Part shown: in pieces, positions 24,036-31,835 of the stretch
Position numbering within the stretch: the first letter of the stretch is position 1
Layout of the letters: the number at the start of each line of letters is the position of its first letter
Notes under the pieces: generated by a model
What the model was told of the DNA's origin: nothing
Database searches by the model: none
The model's input: the letters and a program-made list of their open reading frames with translations, nothing else
Translations under genes and position numbers: made by a program
Origin: an uncultured Gemmiger sp.
Lineage (GTDB): Bacteria > Bacillota > Clostridia > Oscillospirales > Ruminococcaceae
Direction of reading: 5' to 3'
Length of the DNA stretch: 52,343 nt
Assembly (NCBI GenBank): GCA_949295035.1
Contig: CASFJO010000047.1
Coordinates: forward strand, 1-52,343

Positions 24036-25244
24036 ATGGAACTGAACAAACGCACCCTGCGCACCATCGCCCTGCTGGCGGCGGGCTGCATCCTGCTGTA
24101 TTGGGCGCTGCAAAACCACAAGGCCCTGATGGATCTGGTCAATTGGGTCACCGGCCTGCTGCGTCCCTTCCTGATCGGCAGCGCCATCGCTTTCATTCTG
24201 AACGTACCCATGCGCGCCTTTGAAAAATGGCTGCCGGCCAAAATGAAGCCGGGCCGCCGGCGGGCGCTGGCCATGCTGCTGGTCCTGGTGGCGGTGGTGG
24301 CGGTGGTGGCGCTGGTGCTGGGCCTGGTGATCCCGCAGCTGGGCGCCACCGTGACCCAGATCGGCAATCAGCTGCCCTTGTTTTGGACCTCGGTGCAGCG
24401 CTGGGCGCTGGAGTTGATGGACACCTATCCGGAACTGGCCGCCGCCCTGGACGAGGCGGTGGGCGGCATGATGACCACCGATTGGAAGGGCCTGGTCAGC
24501 ACCATCACCAGCTGGCTGACCAGCGGCGGCGCGGCGGTACTGGGCGGCACCCTGACCGCGGCGGGCGGCGTGATGAGCGGCGTGTTTGACTTCTTTGTCA
24601 GCTTCTGCTTCGCGGTCTATGTGCTGGCCCAGAAGGAGCGGCTGGGCACCCAGGCCCGGATGCTGCTGTATGCCTTTGCCCCCCGCGCCCGGGCCGACCG
24701 GGTGATGGAGGTGGCCGGCCTGGCTCACCGCACCTTCTCCAAGTTCATATCCGGCCAGTGCACCGAGGCGGTGATCCTGGGCAGCCTGTTCGCGGTGGCC
24801 ATGACCCTCTGCCGCATGCCTTATGTGTTGCTGATCAGCGTGCTCATCGCCTTTACCGCGCTTATCCCCATCTTCGGCGCCTTTATCGGGTGCGGGGTGG
24901 GCGCGTTTCTGATCCTGGTGGACGATCCCATCCAGGCGCTCTGGTTCGTGGTACTGTTCCTGTGCCTGCAGCAGATCGAGGGCAACCTGATCTACCCCCG
25001 CGTGGTGGGCAGCAGCGTGGGTCTGCCCTCCATCTGGGTGTTGGCGGCGGTCACGGTGGGCGGCAGCCTGATGGGCATCGCGGGCATGTTGCTCATGATC
25101 CCGCTGGCCTCGGTCTGTTACAGCCTGCTGCGGGCCAACACCCACGCCCGGCTGCGCAGCCGCGGCATTGATTATCGCACCCTGTTCCCCGGTTCGCCCC
25201 GCCCGGGGCCTTCGCCGGAACCGCCGCAAAAGCCGAAAACCTGA
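24036..25244 (+). CDS. AI-2E family transporter (PF01594-type membrane protein)
   Basis: A 402-residue polytopic membrane protein. The N-terminal helix pair (RTIALLAAGCILLYWAL), the FILNVP region, a central soluble segment, and four C-terminal helices carry the family stretches TALIPIFGAFIG, QQIEGNLIYPRVVG and LPSIWVLAAVTVGG. The family name comes from E. coli TqsA; other members are Na+/H+ antiporters or export other solutes, so the substrate is unknown. The start ATG 24036 has the ribosome-binding site GGGAGGA. A longer open frame upstream includes the promoter and is rejected. Confidence 0.88.
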   Translation: MELNKRTLRTIALLAAGCILLYWALQNHKALMDLVNWVTGLLRPFLIGSAIAFILNVPMRAFEKWLPAKMKPGRRRALAMLLVLVAVVAVVALVLGLVIPQLGATVTQIGNQLPLFWTSVQRWALELMDTYPELAAALDEAVGGMMTTDWKGLVSTITSWLTSGGAAVLGGTLTAAGGVMSGVFDFFVSFCFAVYVLAQKERLGTQARMLLYAFAPRARADRVMEVAGLAHRTFSKFISGQCTEAVILGSLFAVAMTLCRMPYVLLISVLIAFTALIPIFGAFIGCGVGAFLILVDDPIQALWFVVLFLCLQQIEGNLIYPRVVGSSVGLPSIWVLAAVTVGGSLMGIAGMLLMIPLASVCYSLLRANTHARLRSRGIDYRTLFPGSPRPGPSPEPPQKPKT

Positions 25245-25275
25245 TACTATTTGTATAAAATTATATGATTATGAC

Positions 25276-25313
25276 AAAAACCGCCTTCCGGCCAATGCCG
25301 AAAGGCGGTTTTT
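25276..25313. terminator. Bidirectional terminator between convergent genes
   Basis: AAAAACCGCCTT pairs with AAGGCGGTTTTT, and an inner GGC/GCC extends the stem. A-run and T-run flanks serve both the plus-strand permease gene and the minus-strand amidohydrolase gene. Confidence 0.92.
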
Positions 25314-25324
25314 GTTGTTGCCGG

Positions 25325-26896
25325 TCAAGCGTGATAGAGCCGCCGCCCCTCTTTGATCGCGGCGAGGATGCGGATGTCCGCGATCCGGTTGGGGGAAACG
25401 GAGAGGGGATCGGCGTCCAGCAGGGTAAAGTCCGCCAGCTTGCCGGGCGTGATACTGCCTTTGCGCCCCTCCTCAAACAGCTGCCGGGCGGCCTGGATGG
25501 TCACCGCCTCCAGGGCGGCCTGTACAGGCACCGTTTGTTCAGGGCCCAGCGCACGCCCGCCGCGGGTACGGCGGGTGACCGCGTTCTGCACCGAAAACAG
25601 AGCGTGAGGCGGTGCGGCGGGGGCGTTTTGGTGCAGCGTGAACCCCACCCCGACCTCCAGAGCCCAGGCCAGCGGACTCATGCTCACGGCCCGCTGGGCG
25701 CCCAGCGCCGAAAGCAGATGATAGTCGCCCCAATAGTAAACGTGATCGTGGGAGAAGCTGGCCAGGATGCCCAGCCAGGCCATCGCTTCCAGCTGATCCC
25801 GGCGCACGGTCTGGGCGTGTACCGCCACCGGCCGCAGTTCTTCCCGGCTGCCGGTCTCGGCCCGGACGGCCTGCCAGCAGCGCAGCAGCTGGTCGATGGC
25901 CGCGTCCCCGTCCGCGTGTAGCATCGGCTGCCAGTGCCGCCGCATACATCCCGCCAGAAAGGCGGTCACCTCTTCATCGGTGCGCAGCGGCGCGCCCCGG
26001 TAGTCCGGCGGCAGACCGTCAGGAGGGGTGTGGTAAGGCTGGCTCAGCCAGGCGGTCTTTTTGTGCGAGACGCCGTCCAGAAGCAGTTTGACCCCGGCCA
26101 GCCGGCACCGGTGCTGATAGGGGTTTTGCGCCGGCGGCTGCTGGGGCAGGTGGGCCAGGGCGGCAGCCTCGTCCAGATAACAGGCCACGTCGCCGCCGAT
26201 CAGCCCCTGCCGCCCCGCCTCCCGCAGCAGAGATATCTCGGTCCCGGTAGCCCGGGCGTCCTGCATGGTAGTCACTCCGAAAGAGGCGTATAGCCGGGCC
26301 GCGTCCGCCACCGCCAGCAGCAGCTGATCCCGTCCGGGCCCCTGGATCCGGGCGGCGACTGTCGGATCGGTGAGCAGGCGCCCGGGCAGGGGAGAGGGCG
26401 CCTGTTCCGGCCGGTCATATCCCAGCCGACACAGCCCTTCGCTGTTGGCGGCGCCCCATTCGCCGCCGGCGCCGGTCAGCAGGAGGGGCCGATCCCGGGT
26501 CACCTGATCCAGTTCTTCCCGGGTAGGCAGGCGGCCCAGCCGGGCGCTGTCACAGCCAAACCCCAACACCCACACCTCCGGGGGCAGGGTGTGGGTGCGC
26601 AGGTATTCCCGCCCGCTCTCCAACAGAGCGGGAAGGGCGTCGCAGCTGCCTTCCGGGGACGGGCGCGCGTCCCACAGCAAGCGATCCCAGGCAACCGCGC
26701 TCAGGTGAGAGTGCCCGTCGATAAAGCCGGGCAACAGGGTCGCACCCTCCCAGTCCTCTACCCGGGCATCGGGATACAGGGCGCGCAGCACGGCGAAATC
26801 CCCCGTGCGCAGGATGTGTCCGTCCTTCACCAGGACCCCGCTGCACACCGGCAGGGCAGGGTCCATCGTGCGGACCAAAGCATGGTACAGTTCCAT
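25325..26896 (-). CDS. Amidohydrolase family protein (YtcJ-like, Amidohydro_3)
   Basis: A 523-residue metal-dependent hydrolase. The first metal motif GHSH lies in LLPGFIDGHSHL near residue 65. Later segments MLHADGDAAIDQLL, VAVHAQTV and FSHDHVYYWGD supply further histidines, and the C-terminal beta strand region GSITPGKLADFTLLD is typical. The start was set at ATG 26896, which has AAGGA 7 bases upstream; a longer frame starting at 27007 crosses the promoter and terminator. The family hydrolyses amide bonds, often with unknown substrates. It is a single-gene unit with its own promoter and palindrome. Confidence 0.85.
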   Translation of the reverse strand: MELYHALVRTMDPALPVCSGVLVKDGHILRTGDFAVLRALYPDARVEDWEGATLLPGFIDGHSHLSAVAWDRLLWDARPSPEGSCDALPALLESGREYLRTHTLPPEVWVLGFGCDSARLGRLPTREELDQVTRDRPLLLTGAGGEWGAANSEGLCRLGYDRPEQAPSPLPGRLLTDPTVAARIQGPGRDQLLLAVADAARLYASFGVTTMQDARATGTEISLLREAGRQGLIGGDVACYLDEAAALAHLPQQPPAQNPYQHRCRLAGVKLLLDGVSHKKTAWLSQPYHTPPDGLPPDYRGAPLRTDEEVTAFLAGCMRRHWQPMLHADGDAAIDQLLRCWQAVRAETGSREELRPVAVHAQTVRRDQLEAMAWLGILASFSHDHVYYWGDYHLLSALGAQRAVSMSPLAWALEVGVGFTLHQNAPAAPPHALFSVQNAVTRRTRGGRALGPEQTVPVQAALEAVTIQAARQLFEEGRKGSITPGKLADFTLLDADPLSVSPNRIADIRILAAIKEGRRLYHA

Positions 26897-26917
26897 AAGC
26901 GTTCCTTCTTCTTTGTG

Positions 26918-26947
26918 CAAGCGGTGCGCTTGTTGTACCCTACTATA
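26918..26947 (-). promoter_or_regulatory. Promoter of the amidohydrolase gene with a palindromic operator-like site
   Basis: On the minus strand TATAGT (26947-26942) is a -10 element. Immediately downstream, CAAGCG-GTG-CGCTTG (26918-26932) is a perfect 6-bp inverted repeat covering the expected first transcribed bases, a typical repressor position. No regulator gene lies next to it. Confidence 0.5.
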
Positions 26948-27004
26948 CACGTTCTGTGTCACGAAGGAATAAACGCTTTGTGAACAGACCAAGAACGAAA
27001 ACGC

Positions 27005-27038
27005 CACGCCCCGGTGCGCGGCCGCGCACCGGGGCGTG
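27005..27038 (-). terminator. Terminator of the sodium/solute symporter gene
   Basis: A 34-base perfect palindrome (CACGCCCCGGTGCGCGG and its complement) is followed on the minus strand by GCGTTTTCGTTCTT. It lies 6 bases after the symporter stop. Confidence 0.88.
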
Positions 27039-27044
27039 AAAGAC

Positions 27045-28613
27045 TCAGACGTTGTTGCGGGCGTTTTCCCGGGCCAGCCGAAACTCCGCCAGAATATCGG
27101 CGGAGGGTTCCCGGTCGAGCAGGGAGACCGCCACGATCACGACCAGGCTGATCAGGAAGGCGGGCAGCAGTTCGTAGATGCCAAAAAGGCCGCCCAGGGG
27201 CTTGACAGCCAGTTTCCAGACGAAAACGCTCACCGCGCCGGATACCATGCCGGCGATAGCGCCCGCCCAGGTGGTGCGCTTCCAGAACAGGCTGGTGAGC
27301 ATGATGGGCCCGAAGGTGGCGCCAAAGCCCGCCCAGGCAAAAGCCACAAGGGTAAAGATCACGCTGTTCTCGTCCAGGGCGATGACCATGCCTATCGCCG
27401 AGATCACCAGCAGTACGACGCGGCTGACCCACAGTACCGCTTTGTCGCTGGCGTCCTTTTTCAGAACGCCCTGGTAGATGTTCTTGGCAAAGGCGGAGGC
27501 CGCGATCAGCAGATAGGAGTCGGACGAGGAGATGGTGGCGGCCAGAATGCCGGCCATCACCACGCCGGCCAGCAGCGGAGGCAGCAGATTGGTGCTGAGC
27601 ACAATAAAGATATTCTCCGCGTCACTGGCGGTGAGCAGCGCGGTGGGGTACAGGGTGCGGCCGGTCAGACCGATAAATACCGCGCAGCCCAGGCTGATCA
27701 CGCACCAGACGGTGGCGATCCGGCGGGACTTGGTCAGTTCGCTGGTTTTGCGGATGGCTATGAACCGCAGCAATACCTGGGGCACGCCGAAGTAACCCAG
27801 CCCCCAGGAAAGGGTGCTCAGCACGGTGATCAGGCCATAGGCCCCCGCCTCGCCGAACTGGGGCGCGCCGTTGACCACCTGCTGGACCCCGTCGGTCATG
27901 ACCGGCTGGGCGATACCAAAGAAATCCAGAAAGCCGGGGATGGCCGCCACGTTTTGCAGCACCGCCTCGGGGCCGCCCGCGACCGCCACGCCGGTGCCCA
28001 GGATCATGGCAAGTGCCAGGATCATGACCACTGCCTGCATGAAATCGGACGCGCTCTCGGCCAGAAAGCCGCCGATCACCGTATAGAAGATCACAAACAG
28101 TGCGCCGGCCACCATCATGCTCTGGTAGGACAGGCCGAACAGGGTGCTGAACAGTTTGCCGCAGGTCACAAAACAGCTGGCGGCATAAACGGTAAAGAAC
28201 ACCAGGATAAACACCGCCGAGATGGTCAGAAGGACCTTTTTCCGCTCCTTGAACCGGGCGGAAAAGAACTCCGGGATGGTGATGGCGTCCCCCGCCACCA
28301 CCGAGTAACAGCGCAGCCGCCGGGCAACCAGCAGCCAGTTCAGATAGGTACCCACGGCCAGGCCGATGGCGGTCCAGGCCGCGTCCGACACACCGCACCA
28401 GTAGGCTACGCCCGGCAGCCCCATAAGCAGCCAGCCGCTCATGTCGGAAGCCTCGCCGCTCATGGCCGCGATCCAGGGGCCCAGGCTGCGCCCGCCGAGA
28501 AAATAGTTTTCGGTGCTTTGGTTGGCGCGCCGGGCGAAAAACAGCCCGATGGCCACCACACAGGCCATGTAGCAGCACATGGCGATCAAGGTTTTCAAGG
28601 TGTTCCCATCCAC
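27045..28613 (-). CDS. putP: Sodium:solute symporter (SSF), probable Na+/proline symporter PutP
   Basis: A 522-residue membrane protein with about 13 hydrophobic helices. SSF hallmarks are the ENYFLGGRSLGPW entry motif, SGEASDMSGWLLMGLPG on the Na+-site helix, ARRLR, and the signature around GGFLAESASDFMQAVVM. The match is closest to PutP-type proline carriers. The start is GTG 28613, with GGGAGGGA 7 bases upstream; the frame stays open to 28883, but that stretch covers the promoter. It probably imports proline as a nutrient or osmolyte. The substrate is inferred from the subfamily. Confidence 0.88.
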   Translation of the reverse strand: MDGNTLKTLIAMCCYMACVVAIGLFFARRANQSTENYFLGGRSLGPWIAAMSGEASDMSGWLLMGLPGVAYWCGVSDAAWTAIGLAVGTYLNWLLVARRLRCYSVVAGDAITIPEFFSARFKERKKVLLTISAVFILVFFTVYAASCFVTCGKLFSTLFGLSYQSMMVAGALFVIFYTVIGGFLAESASDFMQAVVMILALAMILGTGVAVAGGPEAVLQNVAAIPGFLDFFGIAQPVMTDGVQQVVNGAPQFGEAGAYGLITVLSTLSWGLGYFGVPQVLLRFIAIRKTSELTKSRRIATVWCVISLGCAVFIGLTGRTLYPTALLTASDAENIFIVLSTNLLPPLLAGVVMAGILAATISSSDSYLLIAASAFAKNIYQGVLKKDASDKAVLWVSRVVLLVISAIGMVIALDENSVIFTLVAFAWAGFGATFGPIMLTSLFWKRTTWAGAIAGMVSGAVSVFVWKLAVKPLGGLFGIYELLPAFLISLVVIVAVSLLDREPSADILAEFRLARENARNNV

Positions 28614-28667
28614 TACAAATCCCTCCCTGTCGCGCGCTGTTTTGGCCGCGCGAACCGTATGCAACCT

Positions 28668-28673
28668 ATTGTA
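28668..28673 (-). promoter_or_regulatory. -10 element for the symporter gene
   Basis: TACAAT on the minus strand lies about 55 bases before the GTG start. The -35 is not evident (TTCGCC at a 19-base spacing). The 295-base gap between the symporter and the next plus-strand gene holds this promoter and a divergent one. Confidence 0.45.
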
Positions 28674-28854
28674 ACGGATTTCAAAGGCTTTGGCGAACTT
28701 TTTTTCTAAATCGTTCAAGTGCCTGAAAAAACTGCCGCTCAGCGCCGCATCTTTGTTTTGCGTGTTTTCGCTCTGCACGCTGGCACCGCCGGCGGAGGCG
28801 GGCATATCATGGGAATAAACCATACTTTTGCACGCCGGCAGGCTCCGGGCGGGG

Positions 28855-28884
28855 TTGTGCGGACAGCGGGGGATATGGTACAAT
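28855..28884 (+). promoter_or_regulatory. Sigma-A-type promoter of the YitT-like gene
   Basis: TTGTGC (28855-28860), an 18-base spacer and the extended -10 TGGTACAAT (28876-28884). It is followed by AAAGGA and the TTG start at 28909. Confidence 0.65.
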
Positions 28885-28908
28885 ATCGGTAAGAAAGGAT
28901 GTGTTAGT

Positions 28909-29544
28909 TTGATTACCCGGCTTGGGCCGAAAAACTGTGCGGTCGCTCTGCTCGGCAGCGCGATCCTTGCCTTCGGCCTCTATAATGTTCATTCCCTTTC
29001 CGGCGTCACCGAAGGCGGTGTGCTGGGTCTCACCCTGCTGCTGGAGTATTGGTTCGGGCTGTCGCCCGCGATCAGCGGCCTGGTGATGAACCTTGCCTGC
29101 TATCTGCTGGGCTGGCGGCTGTTGGGCCGCTGCTTTATCCTGTACTCAGCAGTGGCGGGCGGCGGCTTCTCGGCGTTTTACGCCCTGTTTGAACAGTTCG
29201 ATCCCATCTGGCCGCAGCTGGCCGACAGGCCGCTTGTGGCGGCGGTGGCGGGGGCGCTGTTCGTGGGCGTGGGCGTGGGCCTGGCCGTCCGGGCCGGCGG
29301 CGCCCCCAGCGGGGACGACGCGCTGGCCATGGCCACATCACGGCTGACCGGTATCCCGCTGCAGTGGGCTTACCTGCTGTTTGATCTGCTGGTGCTGGGC
29401 TTTTCGGTGAGCTATATCCCGCTGGGGCGTATCGGCTATTCGCTGCTCACGGTGCTGATCTCCGGGCAGCTGATCGGCTGGGTGCAGCGGGTGCGCATCC
29501 CCCGCCGCGTACAGGAACGAACCGGCCGCGCATCCGACAAATGA
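28909..29544 (+). CDS. YitT/YczE-family integral membrane protein
   Basis: A 211-residue protein with about five membrane helices. It shows the family-type segments [37 protein letters not shown] and [19 protein letters not shown], and ends in a short basic tail. The TTG at 28909 has AAAGGA 9 bases upstream; no ATG fits downstream of the promoter, so a TTG start is preferred. The family has no well-established function. It is followed after 19 bases by the YbjQ-like gene, probably in one transcript. Confidence 0.68.
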   Translation: MITRLGPKNCAVALLGSAILAFGLYNVHSLSGVTEGGVLGLTLLLEYWFGLSPAISGLVMNLACYLLGWRLLGRCFILYSAVAGGGFSAFYALFEQFDPIWPQLADRPLVAAVAGALFVGVGVGLAVRAGGAPSGDDALAMATSRLTGIPLQWAYLLFDLLVLGFSVSYIPLGRIGYSLLTVLISGQLIGWVQRVRIPRRVQERTGRASDK

Positions 29545-29563
29545 CCCGCAAGGAGGTAGAACG

Positions 29564-29884
29564 ATGATCGTTACCACGACCCCCGGGGTGGAGGGCCATC
29601 CCATTCAGGAGTACAAGGGCGTTGTTTTCGGCGAGGTGATCGCCGGTGTCAACTTTGTAAAGGACATGATGGCCGGTTTCAGCAACTTTTTCGGCGGCCG
29701 GTCCGGCACCTATGAGGAGGAATTGATCCAGGCCCGGGAAGCTGCGCTCCAGGAGATGGAGCAGCGGGCCGCGGCTCTGGGCGCCAACGCCGTGGTGGCG
29801 GTGGATGTGGCCTATGAGGTTCTGGGCAGCGACAACGGTATGCTTATGGTCAGCGCCTCCGGCACCGCCGTGGTCCTCGCGTAA
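29564..29884 (+). CDS. YbjQ/UPF0145 family heavy-metal-binding-domain protein
   Basis: A 106-residue small cytoplasmic protein. The family pattern is complete: [19 protein letters not shown], then [45 protein letters not shown] and a final MVSASGTAV strand. The members form pentamers and have been suggested to bind metals, but no biochemical role is settled. The ribosome-binding site AAGGAGG is strong. A terminator follows 13 bases after the stop. Confidence 0.9.
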   Translation: MIVTTTPGVEGHPIQEYKGVVFGEVIAGVNFVKDMMAGFSNFFGGRSGTYEEELIQAREAALQEMEQRAAALGANAVVAVDVAYEVLGSDNGMLMVSASGTAVVLA

Positions 29885-29897
29885 AACACAGCAACAA

Positions 29898-29933
29898 AAA
29901 AGGGGCGGCCCCCGATCGGGGGCCGCCCCTTTT
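29898..29933. terminator. Bidirectional terminator
   Basis: A perfect 18-bp half-stem (AAAAGGGGCGGCCCCC plus GA) lies around a central GATC, with A-run and T-run flanks. It serves the YbjQ-like gene on the plus strand and the ABC-2 permease gene on the minus strand. Confidence 0.93.
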
Positions 29934-29941
29934 GCCCTTTT

Positions 29942-30736
29942 CTACAGGCTCAGATCCCGGCGGCGGAACACCGCTATCCCCAGCACGTACAGCGCCAGCG
30001 CCGCCCCGGCCAACACCGCCGCCGGCCACAGATCCGCCGTGCCGTCTGCCAGGCCGACCGGGTCAAAGAGGGTCATTGGGGTGAAAAAACGCAGCGTCTG
30101 CCAACCCTCGTCCATGCCGGCCAGCATGTCCACCAGCACAAACAACACGCAGATCCCGCCGCCCGTGCCGGTGGCGAAGCGGCTGTCCGGCACCGCGCAG
30201 CCTGCCACAAAGCAGAGGGCTGCCAGCAGCTGCAAAAGGGCCCAGAGCCCCAGGTTCATCGCCGCGTAGCGGCTCATCTCCAGTTCGCCCGGGAACATCG
30301 CCGCGGCAAAACCCAGCCCCAGCCCCGCGATCCACAGGCACAGCAGGGTCACCGCACCGGCCAGCGCCGCCGCCTGCACAGCGGCCAGTCTGCGCCGGGA
30401 CAAGGGCGCGGCCAGCAGCCAGGCCATCGAGCCCCGGTCGATCCACCGCACCAGAAACCGGCTGTTCAGCAGCAGAATCAGCACCAGGGGCAGGGCGATA
30501 TAGAGAAACCCATACAGATAGTTGGCCAGAAATCCCGCCAGCGTGCTGCCCGGGGAGGCCATGCCGAAAGCCGCGAACATCTGCGGCATGGCTTCCATCA
30601 TCATCCGAAGGCTTTCGCCCAGTTCCGGGTCAAACATGCTGGTCACGACCCCGGCGTACATCGCCAGTACCGCGCCGATAAGCGCAAAAGGCCGCCAGGC
30701 CAGCGCGGCGTCCCGCCGCAGAAGGGTCCCGCTCAT
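29942..30736 (-). CDS. ABC-2 type transporter permease
   Basis: A 264-residue membrane protein with about six helices. A cytoplasmic N-terminus (SGTLLRRDAALAWRP) is followed by helices and a periplasmic segment rich in Met (MMMEAMPQMFAAFGMASPG). The middle RWIDRGSMAWLLAAPLSRRRL is typical of Firmicutes ABC-2 permeases. It pairs with the ATPase encoded upstream, which overlaps it by 4 bases. The substrate is unknown; related pairs export drugs, peptides or lipids. Confidence 0.82.
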   Translation of the reverse strand: MSGTLLRRDAALAWRPFALIGAVLAMYAGVVTSMFDPELGESLRMMMEAMPQMFAAFGMASPGSTLAGFLANYLYGFLYIALPLVLILLLNSRFLVRWIDRGSMAWLLAAPLSRRRLAAVQAAALAGAVTLLCLWIAGLGLGFAAAMFPGELEMSRYAAMNLGLWALLQLLAALCFVAGCAVPDSRFATGTGGGICVLFVLVDMLAGMDEGWQTLRFFTPMTLFDPVGLADGTADLWPAAVLAGAALALYVLGIAVFRRRDLSL

Positions 30737-31632
30737 GGCTGCGCCTCCTTTTCATAGTATTGATAAAAACTTTCTTCCAGGGTCAGGCCGTGGGTCTCCA
30801 GATCCCGGGCCCCGTATTCTGCCCCCAGAGCCAGCAGCGAGGGCAGGCTCTCACCGCCCTGCACCCGGGCGGTGAGCCGCACCCCTTCCGCCCGTGCTCC
30901 GGGCCAGCGGGCCGCCGCGGCGGCCGCCGTCTGCGGATCGGGGAAGGTGAACACATACCGGCGGCTCTTGCCGCGGCGCAGCTGTTCCATGGGCTGTACC
31001 GCCGCCAGCCGCCCCGCCCGCAGCACTGCCGCCCGGGAACAGGTGCGTTCCACCTCTTCAAACAGATGGCTGGAGAGCAGCACCGTGGCACCCCGGGCCC
31101 GGGCCTCGCCGATCAGTTCCACGAACCGGTTCTGCATCAGCGGGTCCAGACCGCTGGTGGGCTCGTCCAGGATCAGCAGTTCCGGCTCCCCCATCAGGGC
31201 GCAGACCAGCCCCACCTTCTGTTTGGTGCCCTTGCTCATCCGCCGGATGGGCTGACGGGGGTCCAGATCCAGCCGGCGGGACAGCGCGCCGGCGTCGCGG
31301 GTATCTTTCCAGCCCCGCAGCCCGGCGAGGAACCGGATCATCCCCGCACCGGTCAACTCCTCCGGCAGGGCCAGTTCTCCGGGCAGATAGCCTACCCGCC
31401 GGTGCAGCTCGCCCGCCCGGGCAAAGCAGTCCTGCCCAAACAGCCGGACGCTGCCCGCCCGGGGCTTCACAAACCCCATCAGATGGCGGATGGTAGTGGT
31501 CTTTCCCGCTCCGTTTGGTCCAAGAAAAGCGAATACCTCTCCCTGTTCCACCGTCAGGTCCAGACCAAAGACGCCCCGGCCCCGGCCATAATCCCGGGTG
31601 AGGCCCCGGATCTCAATCACCGGTGTACTCAC
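30733..31632 (-). CDS. ABC transporter ATPase of an ABC-2 exporter
   Basis: A 299-residue ATPase. Walker A is LGPNGAGKTT, signature MSKGTKQKVGL, Walker B LLILDEPTSGLD, and the switch is in LLSSHLFEEVERT. A C-terminal ~80-residue regulatory domain with aromatic and Arg-rich stretches is usual for this group (CcmA/YxlF-like). The start is GTG 31632, with GAGGAGGG 7 bases upstream; the ATG six codons earlier lies before this site. A sigma-A promoter is 55 bases upstream and overlaps the spoIVB upstream region. Confidence 0.9.
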   Translation of the reverse strand: MSTPVIEIRGLTRDYGRGRGVFGLDLTVEQGEVFAFLGPNGAGKTTTIRHLMGFVKPRAGSVRLFGQDCFARAGELHRRVGYLPGELALPEELTGAGMIRFLAGLRGWKDTRDAGALSRRLDLDPRQPIRRMSKGTKQKVGLVCALMGEPELLILDEPTSGLDPLMQNRFVELIGEARARGATVLLSSHLFEEVERTCSRAAVLRAGRLAAVQPMEQLRRGKSRRYVFTFPDPQTAAAAAARWPGARAEGVRLTARVQGGESLPSLLALGAEYGARDLETHGLTLEESFYQYYEKEAQP

Positions 31633-31686
31633 GAATATCCCTCCTCGCAAGGCGCGGCAGACGATCGGTTCGTCCGCGCTACCCTC

Positions 31687-31714
31687 ATTCTACCGGATTG
31701 ACAGAGATTTACAA
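31687..31714 (-). promoter_or_regulatory. Sigma-A-type promoter of the ABC-2 exporter operon
   Basis: On the minus strand TTGTAA (31714-31709), a 16-base spacer and TAGAAT (31692-31687). The plus strand carries a perfect TTGACA (31698-31703) inside this promoter, but no well-spaced -10 follows it. Confidence 0.65.
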
Positions 31715-31722
31715 GGCCCCGC

Positions 31723-31752
31723 TCATAAATTCCCTTGCGGCGGTGCATACTG
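31723..31752 (+). promoter_or_regulatory. Sigma-G-like promoter of spoIVB
   Basis: TCATA (31723-31727), exactly 18 bases, then CATACTG (31746-31752). This resembles the forespore sigma-G pattern (GMATR, 18-base spacer, CATnnTA) with one mismatch in each half. In Bacillus subtilis spoIVB is transcribed by forespore sigma factors, which supports the reading. It lies about 85 bases before the start codon. Confidence 0.55.
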
Positions 31753-31835
31753 TTTGTCAGAGAAGGGGCGGCGCGGTTGCGCCGCCCCCGAAATTCCGCC
31801 GGCCCGGCGCGGCGGGCAGGAAAGGGGCAAACTGT

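Noticed and set aside
22934-25244. Prophage remnant suggested by the lysozyme-like gene
   Set aside because: The flanking genes (an SDR reductase and an AI-2E-family permease) are chromosomal housekeeping types; no integrase, holin, terminase or att-like repeat was seen.
27036-28709. A long plus-strand frame opposite the symporter gene
   Set aside because: The antisense translation is Gly/Gln/His-rich with no domain, and the minus-strand gene has complete SSF motifs.
31698-31729. A sigma-A promoter for spoIVB using the perfect TTGACA
   Set aside because: The nearest -10-like sequence (CATAAA) is 20 bases away, too far. The sigma-G-like element fits better.
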